NCBI GenBank assembly: GCA_945883725.1 | Contig: CAMCXZ010000005.1 | Location: 1 to 64,000, forward strand | Direction: 5' to 3' | DNA length: 64,000 nucleotides | Origin: Bifidobacterium breve | GTDB taxonomy: Bacteria > Actinomycetota > Actinomycetes > Nanopelagicales > Nanopelagicaceae | In this document: positions 27,779 through 37,048 of the stretch, piece after piece | Layout of the letters: each line of letters opens with the position of its first letter | Position numbering within the stretch: the first letter of the stretch is position 1 | Made by a program: the position numbers and the translations under genes | The notes under the pieces: model-generated | The model's database searches: none | Told to the model about the DNA's origin: nothing | What the model saw: only the letters and a program-made list of their open reading frames with translations

Positions 27779-28264
27779 CTAGTCTCCTACAATCATTGAT
27801 TGCGCACCAGTGCATTGAATCAATTCGTCATACGTTGTTGGATACACCGCATGAGGATGTCCAGCAGCAGCCCAAACAACGTCATAATCATTTAACGCTT
27901 GATCAATCAGAATAGTTGCGGGGGAGACCCAGCCAATTGGGGCAACGCCGCCAATGGAAAAGCCGGATTGCTCTTTCACGTATTCAGCATCAACTCGACC
28001 AAGCTTTTCGATTCCTAAATTACTTGCTACTAAATCGGTATCAACACGATGACGGCCACTTGTAATAACTAAAAGCGGTGAGCCATCAGGCAGTTTAAAG
28101 ATTAGCGATGATGCGATTTGGCCAACTTCGATACCCAGAGCTGCTGCGGCTTCAGCGGCAGTTCTTGCGCTATCGGATAAAACTTTAATCTGGCCAGCAC
28201 AGCCATGTTCTAACAGCGCGGCAATTACGCGCTTTACTGCGGCTTTCTCTAGTACGCCATCCAT
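27779..28264 (-). CDS. YbaK/EbsC family (aminoacyl-tRNA deacylase-like) protein
   Basis: AAAALGIEVGQIASSLIFKLPDGSPLLVITSGRHRVDT; SIGGVAPIGW; VWAAAGHPHAVYPTTYDELI. Confidence 0.87.
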   Translation of the reverse strand: MDGVLEKAAVKRVIAALLEHGCAGQIKVLSDSARTAAEAAAALGIEVGQIASSLIFKLPDGSPLLVITSGRHRVDTDLVASNLGIEKLGRVDAEYVKEQSGFSIGGVAPIGWVSPATILIDQALNDYDVVWAAAGHPHAVYPTTYDELIQCTGAQSMIVGD

Positions 28265-28282
28265 GGATACAAAATACCTGCT

Positions 28283-29029
28283 TTAGAAGACCCACGCATT
28301 TAATAGCGTGATAACTGAGATAGTAAAGAGCAAAATAGCAAAGGCACGTTTAAGGATATTTGGCGAAACATGGGCACTTTTGCCTGAGGCTATTTGAGCC
28401 ACAATTACCGCGGAGATTGCCATTGTTATTGGAGTTGCCCAATTAACTTCAGACCAAATTTTATAATGGCCCAAGAAAGAGATAGTTGAATTAAGTACAA
28501 TAATTAAAAGTGCAGTGCCAGCGGCTTTATTTTGAGGCACTTGGAAGAAGAGAACAAGAATTGGGATTGCTAAAAAGCCGCCACCAATTCCAAATAATCC
28601 AGTTATTGAACCAATAACCAGCGAAACCAATACCAGCACCCATGTCGGCATTTTTCGTTCTGGTCCTGAAGTAAAGGGTTTTATCAACATGGATATTCCA
28701 GCGACTAAAAGAACTAGCGAGAAGCCGGTCAAAATGAAACGCTCGCTAAGCCGATACGCAATGAGTGATATTGAGATATTGGTAGTTAGGCCGAGTAGAC
28801 AAATAATTAGTGCTTCTTTAACCAACACATCTTTACTTTTGAATTTTGGAACTAGCCCTGATGCCGCGGCAAGTAATACAACAGCGAGAGCGGCAGTTGT
28901 GGCTTGGCTGGCCGAGAAATCAAAACCGTAAATCAGAATTGGAACTGAAAGCATCGCACCGCCAGCACCAATGAAACCCAAGACCGAACCAATTAAAGCG
29001 CCGGCGATTAGCCCCTCGATGATTAACAC
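28283..29029 (-). CDS. Sulfite exporter TauE/SafE family membrane protein
   Basis: GAGGAMLSVPILIY; GIGGGFLAIPILVLF; 8 TM pattern. Confidence 0.88.
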   Translation of the reverse strand: MLIIEGLIAGALIGSVLGFIGAGGAMLSVPILIYGFDFSASQATTAALAVVLLAAASGLVPKFKSKDVLVKEALIICLLGLTTNISISLIAYRLSERFILTGFSLVLLVAGISMLIKPFTSGPERKMPTWVLVLVSLVIGSITGLFGIGGGFLAIPILVLFFQVPQNKAAGTALLIIVLNSTISFLGHYKIWSEVNWATPITMAISAVIVAQIASGKSAHVSPNILKRAFAILLFTISVITLLNAWVF

Positions 29030-29042
29030 TGGTAGATAATGA

Positions 29043-29087
29043 CAGAACGCCCCCGGAAATATGCGAGATATCTCCGAGGGCGTTCTG
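29043..29087. terminator. Strong hairpin between doxX-like and tauE-like genes, candidate terminator or processing site
   Basis: CAGAACGCCCCCGGA...TCTCCGAGGGCGTTCTG near-perfect ~14-15 bp stem; no long T-tract. Confidence 0.6.
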
Positions 29088-29104
29088 GTTACTGCTGTGA
29101 TTAT

Positions 29105-29518
29105 TTATAGGCTAAAGAATGCAGAGGTAATGCTTGGACCAAAATCAGTACCTGTTGCTACAAGTGCGAAGATGACTAGGGCAGCGCCAGTAAGAGATAG
29201 ATCTTTGAAGAAGCCAATGCTTTCGTTCTGCTTGGCCGTCGCATCAGTTTCTTTCCAGAACGCATGCATTAGGACAGCTGCTGGAATTAGGAAGGCAGCG
29301 ATTAGCAGTGCGCCTAGGTCGGCATAAATACCAAGGGCGATGTAAAGACCACCAATGAGGATCATGAGACCGGAAACGATCACGCTTAGCTTGGCTGCTG
29401 GAACCTTCTTGTATTTGGCATAGCCAGTCATTGCCTCAAGCTTGGTGAGGTGTGCGATACCTGAATTGATGAAGATCAGCGCGAAAAGTACGCGGCCGAT
29501 TACTAGTACTACGTCCAT
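29105..29518 (-). CDS. DoxX family membrane protein
   Basis: MDVVLVIGRVLFALIFINSGIAHL; 4 TM. Start at 29518 is preceded by AAAAGGAGTCCC (SD). Confidence 0.83.
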   Translation of the reverse strand: MDVVLVIGRVLFALIFINSGIAHLTKLEAMTGYAKYKKVPAAKLSVIVSGLMILIGGLYIALGIYADLGALLIAAFLIPAAVLMHAFWKETDATAKQNESIGFFKDLSLTGAALVIFALVATGTDFGPSITSAFFSL

Positions 29519-29655
29519 GGGACTCCTTTTATTTGGCTTGAATGTGTTACTTACTTGGCTAGAGTAGAGCAAAAGTAGTTGAAAGTTAAACTATTTTGGG
29601 GCATGTTGCGCCTCGATAAGGGCCACTTGCGCCTGTCGGTAGTGGGCGGTACTTT

Positions 29656-29671
29656 TCGAACATCTGTTCGA
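29656..29671. promoter_or_regulatory. LexA/SOS box
   Basis: TCGAACATCTGTTCGA, perfect match to the actinobacterial/Bacillus-type SOS consensus, ~33 bp upstream of the DUF6504-dnaE2-dinB operon. Confidence 0.9.
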
Positions 29672-29703
29672 ATATCCACAGGAAAACCAGGAGCACCAGC
29701 AAA

Positions 29704-29994
29704 ATGTCAGCCAATACCGCACCTATCGTCGTTGCCGGCCCAGAAGTCATGACCGATGGCGCAGCAACCCCAATTGAATTTACCTATCGTGGTCGACGCT
29801 TTCGAATTCACGCAGTGCTTACTAGATGGTGCGAAGCGGGCGGCTGGTGGAACCGAATTAGCGATGGCATCTATCGCCCCGATGATCAAGCTCGCGCACT
29901 TTGGCGCGTTGAAGCAGCACCGCTTGGCGCGTTAACTACCTTCGAACTCGAACGCGATGAGATCTCGGGTCAATGGATTATTCGTAGCGTTTAG
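29704..29994 (+). CDS. DUF6504-type small protein
   Basis: PIEFTYRGRRFRIHAVLTRWCEAGGWWNR; directly upstream of dnaE2. Confidence 0.7.
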   Translation: MSANTAPIVVAGPEVMTDGAATPIEFTYRGRRFRIHAVLTRWCEAGGWWNRISDGIYRPDDQARALWRVEAAPLGALTTFELERDEISGQWIIRSV

Positions 29995-30008
29995 CTGCGC
30001 TTAACTTT

Positions 30009-33000
30009 ATGAGCTTTATTCACCTACATGTTGCTAGCGCGTACTCACTTAAGTACGGCACAACGCAACCTGCCGATTTAGTTGCTCGCGCCCGCGAATT
30101 TAATATGCCGGCGCTAGCAGTGACTGATCGCGATGGTTTGGCCGGTGCAATTCGTTTTGCGCAAAGTTGTGTAGCCGAAGGAATCGCACCAATCATTGGC
30201 GTTGATCTAGCAATTAAATTACCTGGCGTTACGGATAAGAAATTACCGCGGTTAACACTATTGGCAAATGGCGATGGTGGTTGGCGATCGCTCTGTCGTT
30301 TCATGACGAGTTTGAATTTAAACGCAACTGATCGCAACCCAGTAATTACCTTAGATCTGCTCGAACGATTTAGTGAATACAGTTTAGGTTTACAAGTTTT
30401 ACATGGTCCCGAATCACCAGTTAGTTATGCCATTGCCGATAAGCGACCTGATTTAGCAATTGAAGTTTTTAATAAAACCCGCGATCTATTTGGCGACCAT
30501 GCCATTGAAATTGTTTCGCATTTAGTTGCTGGCAGTGGCCCACGATCAACGCCACATGCTGCGCGTTCGTTAATCTTTGCGCGTGATCACGATCTAGATG
30601 CTGTGCTTAGCAACGCAGTGCGCATGCGCGATCGTGAAGATGGCCCAATTGCTGACATTCTCGATGCGGCTAGACAGTTAGTGCCGCTGCATCCACGCCA
30701 TGTTGAACGGCGCAATGCCGAAGCATTTCTAAAATCAACTGATGCGATGGCAGCACTTGCTTCTGAAATCGCGCTAGCTGCCGGCGAGCGAACTCCGCGC
30801 TATTTACTAAAGACCACTCGCAAGTGGGCTGAACGCGCGCTGTTATCGCCAACTCGCGATATTGGCTTAGGTGGAATTCATTTACCTGAAGCGCACGTGG
30901 TTGGCGCCACTAACCAGCAAGAGATGCGCACTTTATTGCGTAGCCGTTGCGAATCAGGGCTTAACTGGCGATATCGCGACAGCGCCACAATTGCTAAAGC
31001 TAAGCAACGACTAGATGACGAGCTTGCAACTGTGGCAACGCTTGGTTACGAGTCATATTTTTTAACTGTTGCCGACATAACTGATATGGCGCGCGAACGT
31101 TCGATTCGCGTGGCAGCTCGTGGTTCAGGTGCTGGCTCATTGATTTGTCATCTACTTGGTATCTCAGGGGTTGAACCAATGACCCATGGTTTATTGATGG
31201 AACGTTTTTGCTCACCGCTTCGTCGCGCGTTGCCAGATATTGATATCGATGTTGAATCCGATCGACGACTTGAAATTTATGATTTAGTTTTCAAACGTTA
31301 TGGCGATAGCGATTGGAGTAAGCCTGGCAATACTTCGCGGTGCGCAACTGTGGCAATGGTTGATACCTATCGAGCTCGCCATGCGATTCGTGATACTGGC
31401 GCTGCTATGGGAATGTCGCTGGGCGAGATTGATCTAATTGCCAAGTCCTTGCCACATGTGCGGGCACGCCATATTTCACAGGCTTTAGCTAACCTGCCCG
31501 AATTAAAGAATTTAAATTTATCAGCGCCTCTTACCGCTATGACAATCTCGTTAGCTGAACGCCTCGATGGCTTACCGCGCCACTTAGCGATGCATCCGTG
31601 CGCCGTGGTCTTATCCGATGGCGGTTTATTAGATCGAGCGCCGTTAACATTAAATGCCGGTGGCTATCCGATGGTCGAATTTGATAAAGATGATGTCGAA
31701 GCAGTGGGCTTACTGAAGTTAGATATCTTGGGCGTGCGTATGCAATCGAGTATTTCATTTGCGTTATCGGAAATTGAACGCACTGAAGCTAAAAGTATTG
31801 ATATCGATGCAGTCGCACTAGATGATGCGAAAACTTTTGAACTAATTAAATCAACTAAGACTCTTGGCTTATTTCAAATTGAGAGCCCGGGGCAGCGCGA
31901 GCTAGTTGGCAAACTCGAACCAAATACTTTCAACGATTTAATTATCGAAATTTCACTCTTTCGCCCGGGGCCAGTAAAGAGCGACATGATCACACCATTT
32001 CTAAAAGCGCGGCATGGTTGGTCGCCAGCAAAATTAATTCATCCTCGGCTGCACGATATTTTGGCTGAAACCGAAGGCGTGGTGGTCTTTCACGAACAGG
32101 TAATCCGCATCATTGCCGAAATGACTGGGGTCTCATTGGCCCAAGCTGATGAGAAACGGCGCGCACTCGGCGATCGCGATGGACAGCAAGAAGTCTGCGA
32201 CTGGTTCTTTCCGGCTGCTACCGAAGCTGGTTTTGAGCTGCCGGTAATTAGTGAAGTGTGGGAAGTTCTGCGCGCTTTTGCCTCCTTTGGTTTCTGTAAA
32301 GCACATGCGGCAGCTTTTGCGCTGCCCACTTATCAATCAGCATGGTTGAAAACTCATTACCCAGCAGCATTTCTAGCTGGCGTTTTAACCCATGACCCAG
32401 GCATGTATCCGAAACGGTTAATTCTCGATGAGGTGCGCCAATTAGGTTTAACGATTGCCCCGCTTGATATTAATTACTCTGATCGGGTTTATCGGGTTGA
32501 AGATAATGGCAGTGCAATTCGTATTTCACTATCAACAGTTGGCGGCATTAGTGACCGCGAAATCGAAAGCATTATTGCAGCCCGACCATATGTTGATCTA
32601 GCAGATTTCTTCCGTCGCTCAGGGGCGGCAATGCCAACTATCGAATCGCTAATTCTTACTGGGGCTTTTGATGCGATACATAACTTAGATAGCACTGAAC
32701 TTAATCGCCGTGATTTGTTGCTGCACTTAAGTGATCTGCGACAAGGACCAGTACAAGCAATCTCTGGGTCGCAATTAACTTTTGGTTTTGCACCCCCTGC
32801 GCTAATTCCAAGTGGGTTACCCGAACTACGCGAGAGTGAGAAAGTGCAACACGAAGTAGAGCGACTTGGCATGGATGTCACGCACCACATGATCGAGTTC
32901 TATGGCGAATTCCTAAACGCAATTGGCGCAGTTCGTTCATCTGAACTTTTAAAGCAGCGTTCGCGAACTTCGATTCTGGTTGCTGGTGTAAAAGTCATGT

Positions 33001-33272
33001 TGCAAACACCACCAGTTCGATCAGGCAAACGAGTAATTTTCTTAACGTTAGATGATGGCTACGGTTGTAGCGATGCGACCTTCTTCCCAGATGCCCAAAC
33101 TGATTACGCTGGCACGCTTTATAACTCGCAATTGTTATTAGTGCGGGGCGAAGTTCGCCGCACTGGCGCTAGGGGAGTATCGCTACGCGCTGATGCAGCT
33201 TGGTCTTTACCTGATCTTTACGCCCAATGGTTAGCAAATAAAGCAGATACATCTAATAAGGTGGCGATATGA
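30009..33272 (+). CDS. dnaE2: Error-prone DNA polymerase III alpha subunit DnaE2
   Basis: HLHVASAYSLKYGTTQP PHP-like N-terminus; LPDIDIDVESDRR catalytic motif; SFGFCKAHAAAFALPTYQSAWLKTHYPAAFLAG. Confidence 0.94.
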   Translation: MSFIHLHVASAYSLKYGTTQPADLVARAREFNMPALAVTDRDGLAGAIRFAQSCVAEGIAPIIGVDLAIKLPGVTDKKLPRLTLLANGDGGWRSLCRFMTSLNLNATDRNPVITLDLLERFSEYSLGLQVLHGPESPVSYAIADKRPDLAIEVFNKTRDLFGDHAIEIVSHLVAGSGPRSTPHAARSLIFARDHDLDAVLSNAVRMRDREDGPIADILDAARQLVPLHPRHVERRNAEAFLKSTDAMAALASEIALAAGERTPRYLLKTTRKWAERALLSPTRDIGLGGIHLPEAHVVGATNQQEMRTLLRSRCESGLNWRYRDSATIAKAKQRLDDELATVATLGYESYFLTVADITDMARERSIRVAARGSGAGSLICHLLGISGVEPMTHGLLMERFCSPLRRALPDIDIDVESDRRLEIYDLVFKRYGDSDWSKPGNTSRCATVAMVDTYRARHAIRDTGAAMGMSLGEIDLIAKSLPHVRARHISQALANLPELKNLNLSAPLTAMTISLAERLDGLPRHLAMHPCAVVLSDGGLLDRAPLTLNAGGYPMVEFDKDDVEAVGLLKLDILGVRMQSSISFALSEIERTEAKSIDIDAVALDDAKTFELIKSTKTLGLFQIESPGQRELVGKLEPNTFNDLIIEISLFRPGPVKSDMITPFLKARHGWSPAKLIHPRLHDILAETEGVVVFHEQVIRIIAEMTGVSLAQADEKRRALGDRDGQQEVCDWFFPAATEAGFELPVISEVWEVLRAFASFGFCKAHAAAFALPTYQSAWLKTHYPAAFLAGVLTHDPGMYPKRLILDEVRQLGLTIAPLDINYSDRVYRVEDNGSAIRISLSTVGGISDREIESIIAARPYVDLADFFRRSGAAMPTIESLILTGAFDAIHNLDSTELNRRDLLLHLSDLRQGPVQAISGSQLTFGFAPPALIPSGLPELRESEKVQHEVERLGMDVTHHMIEFYGEFLNAIGAVRSSELLKQRSRTSILVAGVKVMLQTPPVRSGKRVIFLTLDDGYGCSDATFFPDAQTDYAGTLYNSQLLLVRGEVRRTGARGVSLRADAAWSLPDLYAQWLANKADTSNKVAI

Positions 33273-34489
33273 GCACGGAACCAACTGAGGGAACCGCAAC
33301 GATTCTCCATGTTGATATGGATGCTTTCTATGCATCTGTTGCAGAGCGCGATGACCCTTCATTGCGCGGTAAAGCAGTAGTAGTTGGGGCAGGCGCGCGT
33401 GGTGTGGTGCTGTCAGCAAATTACGCTGCACGAAAATATGGAATCAGGGCTGCAATGCCAGTTGGTCGGGCAAAGCGAATGGCGCCGCATGCAATTTTCG
33501 TAACTCCAGATCATCAGCGGTATTCCGAAGTCTCGGCAAAAGTAATGGAAATATTTGATTCATTTACGCCGCTAGTCGAACCAATTTCACTTGATGAAGC
33601 TTTTCTTGATGTAACAGGTGCTCGTAAATTACTTGGCACTGGCCGCGAAATTGCCGTTGAAATCAGACGACAAGTTGAAGCTAGTGAAGGTATAACTTGT
33701 TCGGTCGGCATTGCGCCTTCAAAGTTCATTGCCAAGTTAGCATCTGGTCATTGCAAGCCAAATGGCATTCTCGAAATTCCAGCTGATCGAATTCTAAACT
33801 TTCTACATCCCTTGCCAGTTAATGCAATTTGGGGAGTTGGGCCAAAGACTGCTGAAACTCTAGAACGGTTAGGTTTGCGCACGGTTGCCGATATTGCCAA
33901 TTTGCCTCGCGCGACTTTAATTAGAGCACTTGGTCAAGCAAGTGGTGCTTCACTATATGAGCTAGCTTGGGGCCGCGACTACCGCGATGTAACACCGAAT
34001 GAACCAGATAAAAGTATTTCAGCAGCTGAAACTTTTGCCCAAGATCTAGATGACCCCGAAGAAATTTTGCGCGAGTTCTTACGACTTACTGAAAAAGCTG
34101 CTGCTCGACTACGTGAAAATGGTTACTACGCAAAAACAATTTCAATCAAAGTTCGCTTTGCTGATTTCTCAACTATCTCGCGTTCAAAAACGTTGCCACT
34201 TCCGATTGACAGCACTCACGATATTTATGAAAATGCTAAATCACTTTACTTAGCTTTAAACCTTGATCGGGCTCGCTTGCGCCTAGTTGGTATCTCGCTC
34301 GATAATTTAAGCGAGGCTGCCCCAGAGCAATTGCTGCTCGGAGCCCGCGAACGAGGCTGGCGAGAGGCAGATTCGGCTATCGATCGGGCCAAATTACGCT
34401 TCGGCGGCGGTAGCGTGCGGCCAGGGCGGCTAATTAAGAAATCCTCAGCAGATCCCAAGGAGCCAGAGGGCGAAAAAAGTAGCGAGTAA
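33269..34489 (+). CDS. dinB: Y-family DNA polymerase IV
   Basis: ILHVDMDAFYASVAERDDPSLRGKAVVVG; PISLDEAFLDVTG; catalytic acidic residues intact; ATGA overlap with dnaE2. Confidence 0.94.
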   Translation: MSTEPTEGTATILHVDMDAFYASVAERDDPSLRGKAVVVGAGARGVVLSANYAARKYGIRAAMPVGRAKRMAPHAIFVTPDHQRYSEVSAKVMEIFDSFTPLVEPISLDEAFLDVTGARKLLGTGREIAVEIRRQVEASEGITCSVGIAPSKFIAKLASGHCKPNGILEIPADRILNFLHPLPVNAIWGVGPKTAETLERLGLRTVADIANLPRATLIRALGQASGASLYELAWGRDYRDVTPNEPDKSISAAETFAQDLDDPEEILREFLRLTEKAAARLRENGYYAKTISIKVRFADFSTISRSKTLPLPIDSTHDIYENAKSLYLALNLDRARLRLVGISLDNLSEAAPEQLLLGARERGWREADSAIDRAKLRFGGGSVRPGRLIKKSSADPKEPEGEKSSE

Positions 34490-34496
34490 CGCGCAC

Positions 34497-34886
34497 ATGT
34501 TCTATTGTGGCCTTATGCCACTTTCCGAGCGTGAAGAGAAGCTACTGGCCCAGATGGAAAAGGCCATGTTGGCCGATGACCCACGTCTAGTTTCAGCTTT
34601 AACTGGCGCACCTACAAAATCTAGTCGTCGCAATTTAGGTCTGGCAGTGGTCTTATTTTTCGCAGGTTTTGGCGCAGTATTCGGTGGCGTATTTAGCAAG
34701 ATCTATCCAATTAGTTGGGTTGGATTTTTGATTTGTTTAACTGGTTTATCGATTCTGGCTGCCGGGCTTAAGGGCAAAGTTGAAGCAATTGCCAATGGCC
34801 AGCGCCCAACAAAACCAGCTAAAAAGGGCTTTAAAGAGCGTATGGACAATCGCTGGGATGATCGCGGTCGCGACTCGATGGAGTAA
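34497..34886 (+). CDS. DUF3040 family membrane protein
   Basis: MPLSEREEKLLAQMEKAMLADDPRLVSAL N-terminus, two TM helices; located upstream of mraZ as in other actinobacteria. Confidence 0.87.
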   Translation: MFYCGLMPLSEREEKLLAQMEKAMLADDPRLVSALTGAPTKSSRRNLGLAVVLFFAGFGAVFGGVFSKIYPISWVGFLICLTGLSILAAGLKGKVEAIANGQRPTKPAKKGFKERMDNRWDDRGRDSME

Positions 34887-34911
34887 TTTTTAGCTAGATC
34901 TAGATTCACCT

Positions 34912-34938
34912 AAGGCCCCCGCTCGGGGGCCTTTTTTT
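34912..34938 (+). terminator. Rho-independent terminator
   Basis: AAGGCCCCCGCTCGGGGGCCTTTTTTT. Confidence 0.93.
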
Positions 34939-34973
34939 ATGCCTGAAACAAGTGGAGGGATCTGCCCATAAAA

Positions 34974-35039
34974 AGGGGGGATTAGGGAAATAAGTGGCGA
35001 AAGGTGGTTGTAAATGGAGGAAAAGGGAGTAAAGTGGGG
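34974..35039 (+). promoter_or_regulatory. 10-bp-phased repeat array upstream of mraZ, candidate MraZ operator
   Basis: RGGG/RTGG cores at 34974, 34984, 34994, 35004, 35014, 35024 and 35034 at exact 10-bp spacing (attAGGGaaa taaGTGGcga aagGTGGttg taaATGGagg aaaAGGGagt aaaGTGGgga). Confidence 0.75.
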
Positions 35040-35075
35040 AACTAGAGCATTCAAACCTTGGGGAAGGGGGAGCTC

Positions 35076-35507
35076 ATGTTTCTCGGCACTCACGAGCCTC
35101 GCCTTGATGAAAAGGGCCGCTTAATCCTTCCTGCCAAGTTCCGTGAAGATCTTTCGGCCGGCCTAGTAATTACTAAAGGCCAAGAGCGTTGTCTTTATGT
35201 ATTTCCATCAGCTGAATTTGCAACTCTTACTGAACAACTTCGTCAAGCGCCAGTAACTGTTAAAGGTGCACGTGACTACATGCGTGTGATGTTTGCTGGC
35301 GCACACGATGAAATTCCTGATCGTCAAGGTCGCATAACTATTCCGCAAGCACTTCGTACATATGCCGGACTCGATCGCGATTGCGTTGTTATCGGTGCAA
35401 ATACTCGTGTCGAGATTTGGGATTCAACTTCTTGGAATCAATACCTAAGCGATCGCGAAAAGGGATTCGCTGAAGTTTCCGAGGAGGTGTTCCCAGGTCT
35501 CTTTTGA
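35076..35507 (+). CDS. mraZ: Transcriptional regulator MraZ
   Basis: [29 protein letters not shown] track start (35058, TTG) is probably too far upstream. Confidence 0.95.
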   Translation: MFLGTHEPRLDEKGRLILPAKFREDLSAGLVITKGQERCLYVFPSAEFATLTEQLRQAPVTVKGARDYMRVMFAGAHDEIPDRQGRITIPQALRTYAGLDRDCVVIGANTRVEIWDSTSWNQYLSDREKGFAEVSEEVFPGLF

Positions 35508-35515
35508 TCTAACCA

Positions 35516-35612
35516 CTATCTCTTTTGGCCACCGCCGACCCTACGAAAACGGCGCCCCTTCCCCGGTGCCGTTTATGAAACTCCGTCGGCCGGCGGTGAC
35601 CAGAAGAGATAG
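35516..35612 (+). ncRNA. Structured leader in mraZ-rsmH intergenic region, possible mraW RNA motif
   Basis: ctatctcttttggccaccgccg / cggcggtgaccagaagagatag near-perfect ~22 bp stem enclosing a second hairpin aaacggcgcc/ggtgccgttt. Confidence 0.7.
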
Positions 35613-35684
35613 CGATAACGAAAAACAGAACATGGAGCACAAGCAGTAAAGAAGTAAAGCAGTAATCAACGAGAGGGGGAGAAG

Positions 35685-36629
35685 TTGCTAGAACACATTT
35701 CAGTAATGCGCGATACCTGCGTTGAACTTCTAACCCCCGCAATTAATAAATCAGAAACTCCAGTTGTTGTCGATGCAACTCTTGGTCTTGGCGGACATAG
35801 CGAAGCGCTACTTGAATCAAATCCAAATCTAGTTTTAATTGGAATCGATCGTGATCTCGATGCGATTGTTAAAGCAAAGAATCGTTTAGCAAAATTTGAA
35901 AACCGCGCAAAACTAAATCACGCAATCTTTGATGAAATTACCGAAGTAGTAAATAGCTTTGGTTATAGCAAGGTTGACGGAATTCTTTTTGATCTAGGTG
36001 TTTCATCAATGCAGCTTGATCAGAGAGATCGTGGATTTTCTTATTCCCAAGATGCCCCCCTTGATATGCGCATGGATCGATCAACGGGAATAACAGCTAG
36101 CGAAATCATTAACACGTACGCACCTGGTGAATTAGTACGAATTCTGCGCACCTACGGTGAGGAAAAATTCGCAACCCGGATAGTTGAAAACATTGTTAAA
36201 GAGCGAGCTAAAGCGCCACTTAATTCGACCGCCCAGCTTGCTACCTTGGTTAAAGAGAGCATTCCAGCGGCTACTCGTCGCACAGGCGGTAATCCAGCCA
36301 AGCGCACATTCCAAGCACTTCGCATTGAAACCAATGATGAACTGGGCGCAGTTAATCGCGCAATTCCACAAGCACTTGAATTGCTTAAAGTCGGTGGCCG
36401 TCTAGTGGTGATGTCATTCCAGTCACTGGAAGACCGCATCGTAAAAGAGATTTTTACTCAGGCCACAACTTCGGGCACACCACGTGACCTACCAATTGAT
36501 CTTCCTGAATTCGCTGCGAAATTTGCTCTGGTAGTTCGCGGATCGGTTCTACCAAGTGAAGCAGAGATTGCCGCGAACTCGCGTGCGCAATCTGTTCGTC
36601 TACGTGCAATAGAACGGTTGGCCGCATAA
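35685..36629 (+). CDS. rsmH: 16S rRNA (cytosine(1402)-N(4))-methyltransferase
   Basis: HISVMRDTCVELL; VDATLGLGGHSEALL; GILFDLGVSSMQLDQRDRGFSY. Confidence 0.96.
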   Translation: MLEHISVMRDTCVELLTPAINKSETPVVVDATLGLGGHSEALLESNPNLVLIGIDRDLDAIVKAKNRLAKFENRAKLNHAIFDEITEVVNSFGYSKVDGILFDLGVSSMQLDQRDRGFSYSQDAPLDMRMDRSTGITASEIINTYAPGELVRILRTYGEEKFATRIVENIVKERAKAPLNSTAQLATLVKESIPAATRRTGGNPAKRTFQALRIETNDELGAVNRAIPQALELLKVGGRLVVMSFQSLEDRIVKEIFTQATTSGTPRDLPIDLPEFAAKFALVVRGSVLPSEAEIAANSRAQSVRLRAIERLAA

Positions 36630-37048
36630 TGGCAATTACAGCGCTAGCTCCAGCAATTAATCGATCAAAGAATAAAGTGATTGAGCGGTCTTCTGAAGTC
36701 GCTCTTCGACTGGTTCCTAAGATCGACATGGACAAGCGAGCCGACCAAAAAGTTTTTATTCTCTTTCTAACCGGCATTGGCGTACTTGGCTTAGTTTCAC
36801 TTCTCTTTATAAATACTTTGCTTGCTCAAGACGCGTTCAAGCTTTCAAAGCTACAGCTTGAGGCCCGGTTACTCACTGATCAGCGAGAAGCCTATATTCG
36901 TCAGTTAGATCGAATCTCATCACCGATGGCACTTGCTGCCGCAGCAACAGAAATGGGTATGAGGCCATCTGCAACTCCGACATTTTTAAATCTTGACGAA
37001 CTTCAAGTTCCTAAGGCTGAAGCAGTTGCTGGAGGATCAATTGGGTAA
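36629..37048 (+). CDS. ftsL: FtsL-like small bitopic division protein
   Basis: One TM helix followed by coiled-coil; position between rsmH and ftsI. Confidence 0.7.
   Translation: MAITALAPAINRSKNKVIERSSEVALRLVPKIDMDKRADQKVFILFLTGIGVLGLVSLLFINTLLAQDAFKLSKLQLEARLLTDQREAYIRQLDRISSPMALAAAATEMGMRPSATPTFLNLDELQVPKAEAVAGGSIG

Noticed and set aside
32090-32336. Overlapping minus-strand ORFs within dnaE2
   Set aside because: Antisense to a strong, conserved dnaE2 reading frame; no recognisable domain.
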